DNA of 64,000 nt from Gelidibacter salicanalis (GTDB taxonomy: Bacteria; Bacteroidota; Bacteroidia; Flavobacteriales; Flavobacteriaceae), in assembly GCF_016469035.1 (NCBI RefSeq), contig NZ_JAEHJZ010000001.1, forward strand, positions 37,417 to 101,416. Reading direction: 5' to 3'. Made by a program: the position numbers and the translations under genes. Numbering within the stretch: position 1 is the first letter of the stretch; the number at the start of each line of letters is the position of its first letter. Positions 52,258-61,147 of this stretch are shown one piece after another. A model generated the notes under the pieces. It saw nothing but the letters and a program-made list of their open reading frames with translations, had not been told where the DNA came from and searched no databases.

Positions 52258-53508
52258 ATGTCCTTACAGTTTAAGCATTTTATAGTACTATTATTCTTTA
52301 CAGGTTTTGCCTTCTCACAGGTTGAAGAAGTCCATCCGCCCAAGGATATAAAAACGATAGCCTTTAGAGGCAGTACCAATGAAAGTCAATTACCTATTTT
52401 AAAATTGGGAGAACCGCTCGTGCTGGAATTTGATGCGCTTAATGGTAATGAACCCGATTTTTATTATGTCATTGAGCATTATAATTACGATTGGACGCCT
52501 TCTAATTTGGTTAAATCCGAATACTTAACTGGGTTTGATAATCAGCGCATACAGGATTACAAAAATTCATTCAACACTTATCAAATCTATTCGCATTATA
52601 GGCTCCAAATTCCCAACCAACAAACTCGGGGATTATTGGTAACGGGCAATTACCTCATCAGTATTTTTAATGACGACGATGAATTGGTGTTTTCAAGAAA
52701 ATTCATGATTTATGAAGACTTAGTGAATGTGGGCGTTTCAGTTAAGCGATCGCGGGATGTAAAATTTATTGACAAAAAACAATCGGTTGATATTGTGATT
52801 AACAATTCTAATTTCAACTTTAACAATCCTCTAGAAAATGTGAAGAGCTTGATCATTCAGAACAACAATCTCAATACCGCAATTTCTAATGTAAAACCGC
52901 AATATACCTTAGGCAATCAACTGATCTACAAATATACTTCAGAAACCAGTTTTTGGGGTGGTAATGAATATCTTTACTTTGAAAACAAGGATGTCAGAGC
53001 CGCAAATGTGGGCGTTCAGTTTATCGATTTAAAAGATATTTATCATAATTATCTATTTATAAATACTTCAAGGGCCAACCAGATTTACACTTATAATCCA
53101 GACATCAACGGGAATTTTCTGATTACTGCTGTAGACACTGAAGACGTTTCTATTGAAGCTGATTATACCATGATGCACTTTGGCTTGCAGTATCCTGAGC
53201 TGACTAATGGCGAATCCATATACGTCTACGGGAATTTTAATAATTATGCCTTAGAACCTGACAATCAACTTCTATTTAATCAGGAGAGTGGACTGTATGA
53301 ATGTGCGTTCCGATTAAAACAAGGCTTTTATAATTATAAATATGTTGTGACCGATGCAGATGGAATTTTGCATGAAGGCGCCATTAGTGGCGACTATTAC
53401 CAAACCGAAAATAATTACAAGGTATTGGTGTATTACAGAGATTTGGGCGCACGTTATGACCGCTTAATTGGGATGGGAGAAGCATCTTCCGTAAACATCT
53501 CAAATTAG
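52258..53508 (+). CDS. Type IX secretion plug protein (DUF5103)
   Basis: A 416-residue exported protein with a signal peptide (MSLQFKHFIVLLFFTGFAFSQ). DUF5103 is the family of the T9SS plug protein, which seals the SprA translocon on the periplasmic side. The phrases IEHYNYDWTPSNLVKSEYLTGFDNQRIQDY and WGGNEYLYFENKDVRAANV are typical. A C-terminal segment (SIYVYGNFNNYALEPDNQL) resembles a carbohydrate-binding or immunoglobulin-like fold. It is divergent from nqrA and shows no linkage to other T9SS genes except porT at the window end. Confidence 0.88.
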   Translation: MSLQFKHFIVLLFFTGFAFSQVEEVHPPKDIKTIAFRGSTNESQLPILKLGEPLVLEFDALNGNEPDFYYVIEHYNYDWTPSNLVKSEYLTGFDNQRIQDYKNSFNTYQIYSHYRLQIPNQQTRGLLVTGNYLISIFNDDDELVFSRKFMIYEDLVNVGVSVKRSRDVKFIDKKQSVDIVINNSNFNFNNPLENVKSLIIQNNNLNTAISNVKPQYTLGNQLIYKYTSETSFWGGNEYLYFENKDVRAANVGVQFIDLKDIYHNYLFINTSRANQIYTYNPDINGNFLITAVDTEDVSIEADYTMMHFGLQYPELTNGESIYVYGNFNNYALEPDNQLLFNQESGLYECAFRLKQGFYNYKYVVTDADGILHEGAISGDYYQTENNYKVLVYYRDLGARYDRLIGMGEASSVNISN

Positions 53509-53684
53509 ATGTATTTAGAGTTGGTGGTCTCTAAAATGAGGAAGCGTCTACAGTATAGAACAGTACGACCCGTTTTTAGTTAAATAAATGCCAAATTCTC
53601 GATTGCGTTACATCTTACATAAAATAAATTATTGAAATCTTTTAAATTATACTATTTTAGCATATACCAAAACAATATTCAATT

Positions 53685-54071
53685 ATGGTACAGCAAGTTA
53701 CAAGTGGCATTAAGATCAGTGTAGAAACGGTTTTTGAAGGTACTTTCTATAAAAATTATAAAGTACATTATGCTTTTGGGTATAAAGTAACTATTGAAAA
53801 TCAGAGTAAAAACGCTGTGCAGTTAACGTCTCGCCATTGGCGGATATTGGACGCCCTAAACAATAATGAGATTGTTGAAGGCGAAGGTGTTATTGGAAAA
53901 AAACCAGTTTTAAAACCTGGAGAGCTTCATACCTACAGATCAGGATGTCTATTAGCATCACCTTTTGGGGCAATGCAGGGACATTATAATATGGTCAATT
54001 TTACCACTACCAATAAATTTAAGGTGTATATTCCAACGTTTAAATTGAGCGCGCCATTCGCCTTAAATTAA
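53685..54071 (+). CDS. apaG: ApaG domain protein
   Basis: A 128-residue cytoplasmic protein of the ApaG/DUF525 fold (fibronectin-like beta sandwich). Conserved GEGVIGKKPVLKPGELHTYRSG and GAMQGHYNMV are present. It has been linked to Co2+/Mg2+ tolerance in enterics; the biochemical role is not firmly known. It is followed by a 518-base gap full of hairpins and then pruA. Confidence 0.92.
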   Translation: MVQQVTSGIKISVETVFEGTFYKNYKVHYAFGYKVTIENQSKNAVQLTSRHWRILDALNNNEIVEGEGVIGKKPVLKPGELHTYRSGCLLASPFGAMQGHYNMVNFTTTNKFKVYIPTFKLSAPFALN

Positions 54072-54589
54072 ATTTGATTTATTTTAAGACAGAGCACAAC
54101 TCATTTCACTTATAGTTTAGTTGTTTAGAAATGCTTTACTCTCAAAATCTTGTTGGTTTTGACCTCTGCTTGCAAATGAACAACCTCGACCCAAGGGTAC
54201 GAGGTATCAAGTAGAGGTTCCTTTTTTATTTCGACGCAGAGCGTCGGGGAATAAAACCCAAGGATCCCGCTAAAAAGCGGGATTAGTTCAACTAACAATT
54301 TTTAATTCATTGCTTCGCAACTTTTAAAAATTGAGTTTCACTAATTAAACGCTCATTGGAATGAGCGTCGTCTGATTTTTCATGCAACGCATCTTAAAAA
54401 ACTTCCAAGTATTCTTAAAACCTTTTCCCCTATTTCAAACAACAACTTATACGCCAATGTCTGCACTTACAAGACCCGTATAGAGAACCGCCACTTTTAA
54501 CGTCCTTTTAGCAGCTGAACGGCTTACTAAACATTCAATTTTTTGTACCTTTGAGACTTAAATTTTTAAACTTTCAAACTAAAATACTC
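54072..54589. other. 518-bp gap with five successive stem-loops
   Basis: Five stem-loops occur in 208 bases. (1) A nested hairpin has outer stem ACCTCTGCTTG (54162) with CAAGTAGAGGT and inner CCTCG/CGAGG, followed by T6. (2) CGACGC/GCGTCG is at 54232-54246. (3) ATCCCGCT/AGCGGGAT is at 54264-54283. (4) CAATTTTTAA/TTAAAAATTG is at 54296-54333. (5) ACGCTCATT/AATGAGCGT is at 54349-54368. The rest is plain apart from a TACCTTTG box at 54546. The first hairpin may terminate apaG; the whole could be a mosaic of repeats or a structured RNA. Confidence 0.55.
54546..54553 (+). promoter_or_regulatory. -7 box (TACCTTTG) of pruA
   Basis: An exact TAnnTTTG match 36 bases before the ATG at 54590. It overlaps the in-frame start at 54551, which is therefore unlikely to be used. 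Confidence 0.45.
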
Positions 54590-56215
54590 ATGGGAAAAGG
54601 ATTTTTCAAGGTACCAGTAGCGGTAAATGAACCTGTAAAGACATATGCTCCGGGATCGCCAGAACGTGAAGCTGTTCTAGCAGAATATGCAAAGATGTAC
54701 AAGAGCACTGTTGATGTACCATTATACATCAATGGCAAACATATTAAAACAAACAACACAAGAACGATGTCTCCACCACATGATCATCAGCATGTAGTTG
54801 GAACCTACCATTTGGCTGAGAAGAAACATGTTGAAGAGGCTATTGCAACGGCATTAGCGGCACGACAGGCGTGGGCAGATTTACCATGGGAGCACCGTGC
54901 AGGTATTTTCCTTAAAGCTGCAGAATTGATTGCTGGTCCTTACCGTGCAAAAATCAATGCAGCAACCATGATTGCACAATCTAAAACAATCCATCAAGCT
55001 GAAATTGATTCTGCCTGTGAGTTGATTGACTTCTTAAGGTTCAATGTGCAGTTTATGACGGAGATCTTCAATGATCAACCAGCAAGTACAAGTGATGCCT
55101 GGAACCGAATTGAGTACAGGCCTTTAGAAGGGTTTACCTATGCTGTTACGCCTTTTAACTTTACGGCTATTGCAGGCAACTTGCCATCATGTATGGCCTT
55201 AATGGGGAATGTTGTTATTTGGAAACCAAGTAACCATCAAATCTATTCTGCAAAAGTGATTATGGACGTTTTTGAAGAAGCAGGCGTTCCTGCGGGAGTT
55301 ATCAATGTTGTGTTTGGCGACCCTGCAATGATTACGGAAAGCGTTATGGCAAGTCCGGATTTTTCAGGATTACACTATACAGGATCAACAAATGTGTTTC
55401 AGAACCTTTGGACAAAAATCGGAAATAACATTAAAAATTATAAAACCTATCCAAGAATTGTTGGAGAAACCGGAGGAAAAGATTTTATTGTAGCTCACAA
55501 AACAGCAGATGCCAAACAAGTAGCTACCGCAATTGTAAGAGGTGCTTTTGAATTTCAGGGTCAAAAATGTAGTGCTGCGTCCAGAGCGTATATTTCAAAA
55601 AGCATCTGGAATGATGTTAAGAAGTATGTTATTGAGGACCTGAAAACCTTTAAAATGGGATCTCCTGAAGACATGAGCAATTTCATGACCGCTGTAATCC
55701 ACGAAGATTCGTTTGATAAATTAGCAAGTTATATTGATCAAGCTAAAAAAGATAAAAACGCTACCATTATTTCAGGTGGAAACTATGATAAGAGTAAAGG
55801 TTACTTTATAGAGCCAACAGTTATAGAAACTACAGATCCAAAATACAGCACGATGTGTACAGAACTTTTTGGCCCTGTAATGACAGTGTATGTGTATGAA
55901 GATAAAGATTTCAGTAAGACCCTTCAATTGGTGGATGGTACTAGCGAATATGCGTTAACAGGCGCTATCCTTGCAAAGGATCGTTATGCTATTGACGAGG
56001 CTACTAAAGTACTTCAAAATGCCGCTGGAAACTTCTACATCAATGACAAACCAACAGGTGCTGTGGTTGGACAACAACCATTTGGTGGTGCAAGAGCATC
56101 AGGAACCAATGACAAAGCAGGAAGCGCGCAAAACCTATTGCGCTGGATTTCTCCACGAATGATTAAAGAAACGTTTGTAACACCAACAGATTACCGTTAT
56201 CCATTTTTAGGATAA
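54590..56215 (+). CDS. pruA: L-glutamate gamma-semialdehyde (P5C) dehydrogenase
   Basis: NAD-dependent oxidation of glutamate semialdehyde to glutamate, the second step of proline catabolism. The catalytic cysteine is in GQKCSAASRAY, and the glutamate is in VGETGGKDF. Conserved HYTGSTNVFQ and PFGGARASGTNDKAG are present. It is a monofunctional enzyme of 541 residues without the proline dehydrogenase domain; the ATG at 54590 is chosen. Confidence 0.96.
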   Translation: MGKGFFKVPVAVNEPVKTYAPGSPEREAVLAEYAKMYKSTVDVPLYINGKHIKTNNTRTMSPPHDHQHVVGTYHLAEKKHVEEAIATALAARQAWADLPWEHRAGIFLKAAELIAGPYRAKINAATMIAQSKTIHQAEIDSACELIDFLRFNVQFMTEIFNDQPASTSDAWNRIEYRPLEGFTYAVTPFNFTAIAGNLPSCMALMGNVVIWKPSNHQIYSAKVIMDVFEEAGVPAGVINVVFGDPAMITESVMASPDFSGLHYTGSTNVFQNLWTKIGNNIKNYKTYPRIVGETGGKDFIVAHKTADAKQVATAIVRGAFEFQGQKCSAASRAYISKSIWNDVKKYVIEDLKTFKMGSPEDMSNFMTAVIHEDSFDKLASYIDQAKKDKNATIISGGNYDKSKGYFIEPTVIETTDPKYSTMCTELFGPVMTVYVYEDKDFSKTLQLVDGTSEYALTGAILAKDRYAIDEATKVLQNAAGNFYINDKPTGAVVGQQPFGGARASGTNDKAGSAQNLLRWISPRMIKETFVTPTDYRYPFLG

Positions 56216-56234
56216 TCTGAATTTTTAATTGATA

Positions 56235-56269
56235 AAAAAAATCCTCAAACTCGCGTTTGGGGATTTTTT
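56235..56269 (+). terminator. Terminator of pruA
   Basis: AAAATCCTCAAAC and GTTTGGGGATTTT form a 13-bp stem (one G-T pair) around TCGC, followed by T-rich sequence. Confidence 0.8.
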
Positions 56270-56314
56270 GTTTTTAAAGCCTTTAGAAAGACCTATGAAA
56301 GGCTTCTTGGAAAT

Positions 56315-56944
56315 TTAGCCTTTATATTTTAAAGGCAAATGAACGAGCTTTTTAGTTTCAAAGAACTCTTCCTTATAGTAATCGGAAAGATCATATACGG
56401 TAGCTTTTGGAAAGTCAACCAACTCTTCAGCCAAATCGCCCCCCTTTAAATAGATAATACCATTTTTGAGTTCGTGTTTTTGTTTTTTAGCAACTCTGTC
56501 TTTTACCCAATGCACAAAGGTGGGCATTGCTGCTACAGCCCTACTCACCACAAAATCATAAGTATCCTTAACCTCTTCCACACGACAGTGTGATGTTTTA
56601 ACATTGGTCAATCTTAGTCCTTCAACCACCTCATCCACAACTTTCACTTTTTTGGCAATACTGTCCACCAAGTGAAAATCAGTTTCCGGAAACATGATGG
56701 CCAGAGGAATTCCAGGAAAACCACCGCCTGTGCCCACGTCTATTATTTTAGTTCCCGGTTTAAAGGCAATAAATTTCGCAATAGCCAAAGAATGGAGCAC
56801 ATGCCTTAAATACAGCTCATCAATATCTTTACGGGAAACCACGTTAATTTTAAGGTTCCAATCTTTATAAAGCGCTTCTAACTGTTCAAATTGCTTTAAT
56901 TGTAGTTCAGATAAATCTGGAAAATAATGTTGAATAAGTTGCAT
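56315..56944 (-). CDS. rsmG: 16S rRNA (guanine527-N7)-methyltransferase
   Basis: A 209-residue SAM-dependent rRNA methyltransferase. Motif I reads DVGTGGGFPGIPLAI, and the N-terminal NVVSRKD and C-terminal region VSRAVAAMPTFVHW are family-typical. The start at 56944 is preferred over 56974 because a TATTTTTG box lies at 56969-56962. Confidence 0.96.
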   Translation of the reverse strand: MQLIQHYFPDLSELQLKQFEQLEALYKDWNLKINVVSRKDIDELYLRHVLHSLAIAKFIAFKPGTKIIDVGTGGGFPGIPLAIMFPETDFHLVDSIAKKVKVVDEVVEGLRLTNVKTSHCRVEEVKDTYDFVVSRAVAAMPTFVHWVKDRVAKKQKHELKNGIIYLKGGDLAEELVDFPKATVYDLSDYYKEEFFETKKLVHLPLKYKG

Positions 56945-56961
56945 TCTGCTTAAATTTTCAG

Positions 56962-56969
56962 CAAAAATA
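56962..56969 (-). promoter_or_regulatory. -7 box (TATTTTTG) of rsmG
   Basis: An exact TAnnTTTG match on the minus strand, 17 bases before the chosen rsmG start. Confidence 0.45.
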
Positions 56970-57027
56970 AGCAATTTAATATGGATATTTTTAGCATATT
57001 CTTATCACAACCGCCACAATAAATGAT

Positions 57028-57035
57028 TATCTTTG
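57028..57035 (+). promoter_or_regulatory. -7 box (TATCTTTG) of the desaturase gene
   Basis: An exact TAnnTTTG match giving a leader of about 50 bases before the ATG at 57091. Confidence 0.4.
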
Positions 57036-57090
57036 CGCTTTCTCTATATGATGGCTTGATTTTTGAAGTTATCCTAGTAAACATAATACA

Positions 57091-58191
57091 ATGACACAAC
57101 AGGCGCTCTCCTTCTCCAGAAACGATTCTGCGAAATTTTTCAGAACATTAAATAAACGCGTTAACGATTATTTTAAAGATAACAATATTAAACGCACAGG
57201 AAACTGGCAGTTATGGATAAAAACCGTTGTGATGTTTTCGTTGTTCTTAACACCTTATTTTTTAATTCTTACGCTTGATTTACCCGCTTGGGCAATGTTG
57301 CTATTAACCATAGTTATGGGTATAGGCATGGCTGGCGTAGGAATGAATGTGATGCACGACGGTAATCATGGTGCGTTTTCGAATAAAGAATGGGTGAATC
57401 GGTTAATGGGAAGCAGTATCTATATTTTGGCTGGAAACGTTTACAATTGGAAAGTACAACACAATGTGCTCCACCATACTTACACTAACATTCATGGACA
57501 TGATGAAGATTTAGAAGCGGGTAGAATCTTACGTTTTTCTAAACATGCAGAGTGGCACAAACATCATAAATTTCAACATTATTATTCGGTTTTACTTTAT
57601 GGCCTGTTGACGATCAACTGGGCTATTACTACCGATTATCTTCAAATGAAACGCTATTTGAAGCGCAAATTATCTTACGGAAAATTCCCTAATCCTAGAA
57701 CGGAATGGAGCAAACTTGTCATTTCAAAAATAATTTATGTATCCATCTGGATTGTACTACCGTTGGTTATAACTAACATTCCTTGGTGGCAAGTGTTGAT
57801 TGGATTCTTTATTATGCATTATGTTGCGGGTCTTATTTTAAGTGTTGTTTTTCAGTTGGCACATGTTATGGAGGATGCTGAAATGCCATTACCTGAAGAA
57901 AACGGTACCATGAAAAACACTTGGGCCATTCACCAATTGGAAAACACAATTAATTTTGGAACCAAGAGCAAAATTGTCAATTGGTTTACTGGCGGATTGA
58001 ATCATCAAGTGGAACATCATATTTTCCCACAAATTAGTCACGTACATTATACTAAAATTTCAAAAATAGTTAAAGAGACTGCTTTGGAATTTAATCTTCC
58101 ATACAAAGAATACAAAACCACTCGTAAAGCAATTGTCGCACATTTCAGATATTTAAAAGAAATGGGACTAAACCCTGCATTACAAGCTTAA
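57091..58191 (+). CDS. Membrane fatty acid desaturase
   Basis: A 366-residue di-iron acyl desaturase with four or so membrane helices. All three histidine boxes are present: HDGNHG, HNVLHH and HQVEHH. The last has Q as its first spacer after His, as in front-end and linoleoyl-CoA-type desaturases, but no cytochrome b5 domain is fused. It likely introduces a double bond into membrane acyl chains, adjusting fluidity at low temperature. An aminotransferase gene follows after 13 bases. Confidence 0.92.
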   Translation: MTQQALSFSRNDSAKFFRTLNKRVNDYFKDNNIKRTGNWQLWIKTVVMFSLFLTPYFLILTLDLPAWAMLLLTIVMGIGMAGVGMNVMHDGNHGAFSNKEWVNRLMGSSIYILAGNVYNWKVQHNVLHHTYTNIHGHDEDLEAGRILRFSKHAEWHKHHKFQHYYSVLLYGLLTINWAITTDYLQMKRYLKRKLSYGKFPNPRTEWSKLVISKIIYVSIWIVLPLVITNIPWWQVLIGFFIMHYVAGLILSVVFQLAHVMEDAEMPLPEENGTMKNTWAIHQLENTINFGTKSKIVNWFTGGLNHQVEHHIFPQISHVHYTKISKIVKETALEFNLPYKEYKTTRKAIVAHFRYLKEMGLNPALQA

Positions 58192-58204
58192 TCCTTACTT
58201 GCAA

Positions 58205-59389
58205 ATGAATTTACTTTCAGATAGAATTTTAAACATGTCTACATCTGCCACTTTAGCAATGGCCGCTAAAGCCAGGGAATTAAAGGTAGAAGGAAAAGAT
58301 ATCATCGGTCTAAGTCTTGGCGAACCAGATTTCAACACTCCAGATTATATCAAAGAGGCTGCTATACAAGCCATTAATGACAACTATAGTGCTTACACCC
58401 CGGTTGACGGTTACGTAGAACTTAAAGATGCCATTATCAAAAAATTCAAACGCGATAATGGGCTCTCCTATAATTACAGTCAAATTGTAGTATCCACAGG
58501 CGCCAAACAATCACTCGCCAATCTTGCAGCGGTGTTGTTAAATGATGGCGACGAGGTTATATTACCATGCCCTTATTGGGTAAGCTACGCAGATTTGGTA
58601 AAATTAAATGATGGTATTCCTGTAGAAGTACCAACTACTATTGCAACTGATTTTAAGATGACACCAGCGCAATTGGAAGCTGCTATTACGCCCAAAACCA
58701 AAATGCTCTGGTACAGTTCTCCTTGCAACCCAAGTGGGTCTGTTTATAGCAAAGAAGAGTTGCGTGCCTTGGCTGATGTGTTAGTTAAACACCCTAACAT
58801 TATTGTGGTTTCTGATGAGATTTACGAGCATATCAATTTTTCGAGTGAACATGCAAGCATGGCACAATTTGAAGATATGTATGACCGAACGGTTACGGTA
58901 AATGGGGTTTCAAAAGCCTTTGCAATGACCGGCTGGCGTATTGGATATATTGGAGGCCCTGAAAAAATTGCACGCGCCTGCAACAAAATGCAAGGACAAA
59001 TTACCAGTGGCGCCAATTGTATAGCACAACGTGCCGTAATTACTGCTTTAAATGAATCGCCTACTAGAGTGCAGTTTATGATTGACGAATTTAAAATCCG
59101 TCGTGATTTGGTGCTTGATTTACTTCAAGATATTGAAGGCTTTAAAACAAATATCCCGGAAGGCGCATTTTATGTATTCCCTAATATATCTTATTATTTT
59201 GGGAAGACTTTGAGAGGAAAAACAATACAGAATGCTTCAGACTTCTCTTTATATTTATTGGAAGAAGCTTTAGTGGCTACGGTAGATGGTGGTGCTTTTG
59301 GAAATCCAGATTGTATTAGAATTTCTTATGCAGCATCTCAAAAACAAATTATTGAAGCTATAAAACGTATTAAAGCGGCAGTTAGTTAA
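58205..59389 (+). CDS. aspC: Aspartate aminotransferase family protein
   Basis: A 394-residue class I aminotransferase of the Igamma type. The PLP lysine lies in VNGVSKAFAMTGWRIGY, and SSPCNPSGSVYSKEEL and the C-terminal arginine in CIRISYAAS are conserved. The last provides the alpha-carboxylate contact, and the sequence is close to bacterial aspartate/prephenate aminotransferases. The ATG at 58205 is used instead of the TTG at 58199. It is followed by a strong terminator. Confidence 0.93.
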   Translation: MNLLSDRILNMSTSATLAMAAKARELKVEGKDIIGLSLGEPDFNTPDYIKEAAIQAINDNYSAYTPVDGYVELKDAIIKKFKRDNGLSYNYSQIVVSTGAKQSLANLAAVLLNDGDEVILPCPYWVSYADLVKLNDGIPVEVPTTIATDFKMTPAQLEAAITPKTKMLWYSSPCNPSGSVYSKEELRALADVLVKHPNIIVVSDEIYEHINFSSEHASMAQFEDMYDRTVTVNGVSKAFAMTGWRIGYIGGPEKIARACNKMQGQITSGANCIAQRAVITALNESPTRVQFMIDEFKIRRDLVLDLLQDIEGFKTNIPEGAFYVFPNISYYFGKTLRGKTIQNASDFSLYLLEEALVATVDGGAFGNPDCIRISYAASQKQIIEAIKRIKAAVS

Positions 59390-59394
59390 AATTT

Positions 59395-59436
59395 AAAAAC
59401 AATCGTCTAAAAAGAAAATTTTAGACGATTGTTTTT
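59395..59436. terminator. Strong terminator after aspC
   Basis: AAAAACAATCGTCTAAAA and TTTTAGACGATTGTTTTT form an 18-bp perfect stem with a six-base loop, six bases after the aspC stop. It probably works in both directions, as trkH converges from the right. Confidence 0.9.
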
Positions 59437-59567
59437 ATCCGGTCATTAGCAAAGACATCATCTTTTAGTCTCAGAAAAATCACATCCTCAACTTCCACTT
59501 AGAGAATTGACAGAGACAGGAACCAATAAGATTATCATAACTCACACTTTAAAGACCCCTCTTACAA

Positions 59568-61061
59568 CTATCTATTCCTCCAGAAAAACGGGGTCATTAA
59601 TATCAGCACGGTAAACAACTCCAAACGCCCAAGCAGCATTAAGAAAGAAGCCCACCACTGCGCCAAAGGCGGCAAGGCGGCGTAATTATTCACCGGACCA
59701 AAAGCTCCCAAGGCTGGACCAATATTTCCTAAACTAGACGCCGCCAAACCTACAGAAGACTTGAAATCGATATCAAAAAAAGAGAATCCGATAGCACCCA
59801 CGATGAAAGAGAGCATGTATAAAATAAAAAAGCCCAGAATATTATACACCACAACTCCCGGTATGGCTTTCGTATTATAACGCACGGGCAATACTGCATT
59901 AGGATGCAGAGCACGTTTAAATTCTAGAAATCCATTTTTTATCAAGATCAAATGGCGCACCACCTTAACACCCCCTGAGGTACTTCCGGCAGAACCGCCC
60001 AAAAACATCATTCCGAAGAAAAACACGATCAACAAAGGGGTCCATAAGGTATAATCGGCGGTAATAAATCCAGTAGTGGTAATGACGGATACGACTTGAA
60101 ACAAGGCATGACGGGTGGCACTCTCAGCCCTTCCCCAAACCATCGGATGATCAATGGAAGAGAGTGACAAATCTGCTTTGAAATAAATAGTCAAGGCAGC
60201 AATAATGGTGAAAGACACTATAAATTTAAAGTACCAACGCAATTCTTCATCATTCAAAGCTTTTTGAACCCTCCCTTTAAAGGCATAATAGCTCAAGACA
60301 AAATTAGTACCGGCCAAAAACATAAACGTGATAACGATATACTGAATCAGCGGCTTGTCATTCCAATGCGCCAAACTGGCGTTTTTTGTTGAAAAACCAC
60401 CGGTAGAGATGGTACTCATTGCATGGTTGATTGCATCAAAAAATGACATTCCCGCTACGTTTAACAAAATAGTTTCTGCTGCGGTGTATCCAAAATATAT
60501 GAGCCATAAACGCTTTGCTGTATCGGTAATGCGCGGATGCAACTTGTCTGCGCTTGGCCCAGGAGCTTCTGCGGCAAATAACTGCATCCCGCCAATGCCC
60601 AATAAAGGCAAAATGGCAATGGCCAACACAATAATTCCCATTCCACCAATCCAATGGGTGGTACTGCGCCAAAACAACACTCCTTTTGGCACCACTTCAA
60701 TGTCGTTTAATATGGTAGCGCCGGTTGTTGTATAACCAGACATGGTTTCAAAAAATGCACTGGTAAAACTCGGAATCACCTCAGTGGCCATATAGGGCAA
60801 TGCGCCAGAAATGGTCATGACAATCCAACCGAGGGTGACCACCATATAGCCTTCCCGCTTGTTCATGTCTTTACTATGATCTTTGGTAACGAGCATTAAA
60901 AAACCGCCAATCAGTAATATAGCCAGCCCAGAGAGAAAGAGCTTTAGGGTAACACCGTCATCATAAATCAGACTGATCAATGTGGCCAATAGCATAAAGC
61001 CGCCGTTGAATAGCAATAACAGCCCGAAAAAATTGAAGATGATTTTGTAATTGATTTTCAT
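59568..61061 (-). CDS. trkH: Potassium uptake membrane subunit TrkH
   Basis: The K+-translocating membrane subunit of the Trk system, 497 residues with four M1-P-M2-like repeats. The selectivity-filter glycines appear in SGYTTTGATILND, STISTGGFSTKN, SVITTTGFITADY and AASSLGNIGPALG. The start at 61061 is preferred over 61094. It is downstream of trkA on the same strand with an 86-base gap, forming a transport operon. Confidence 0.95.
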   Translation of the reverse strand: MKINYKIIFNFFGLLLLFNGGFMLLATLISLIYDDGVTLKLFLSGLAILLIGGFLMLVTKDHSKDMNKREGYMVVTLGWIVMTISGALPYMATEVIPSFTSAFFETMSGYTTTGATILNDIEVVPKGVLFWRSTTHWIGGMGIIVLAIAILPLLGIGGMQLFAAEAPGPSADKLHPRITDTAKRLWLIYFGYTAAETILLNVAGMSFFDAINHAMSTISTGGFSTKNASLAHWNDKPLIQYIVITFMFLAGTNFVLSYYAFKGRVQKALNDEELRWYFKFIVSFTIIAALTIYFKADLSLSSIDHPMVWGRAESATRHALFQVVSVITTTGFITADYTLWTPLLIVFFFGMMFLGGSAGSTSGGVKVVRHLILIKNGFLEFKRALHPNAVLPVRYNTKAIPGVVVYNILGFFILYMLSFIVGAIGFSFFDIDFKSSVGLAASSLGNIGPALGAFGPVNNYAALPPLAQWWASFLMLLGRLELFTVLILMTPFFWRNR

Positions 61062-61147
61062 AGGGTTTCTTTCAAAACTAAGAGAACGCCGCATATATTC
61101 TTGCGAACGCTCGAATATCTCATATTTTTAAGTGACAATAAGCTTTA

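Noticed and set aside
60355-60735. Open frame of 126 codons opposite trkH
   Set aside because: It is antisense to a well conserved gene, has no ribosome site or recognisable family, and its composition reflects the complement of membrane helices.
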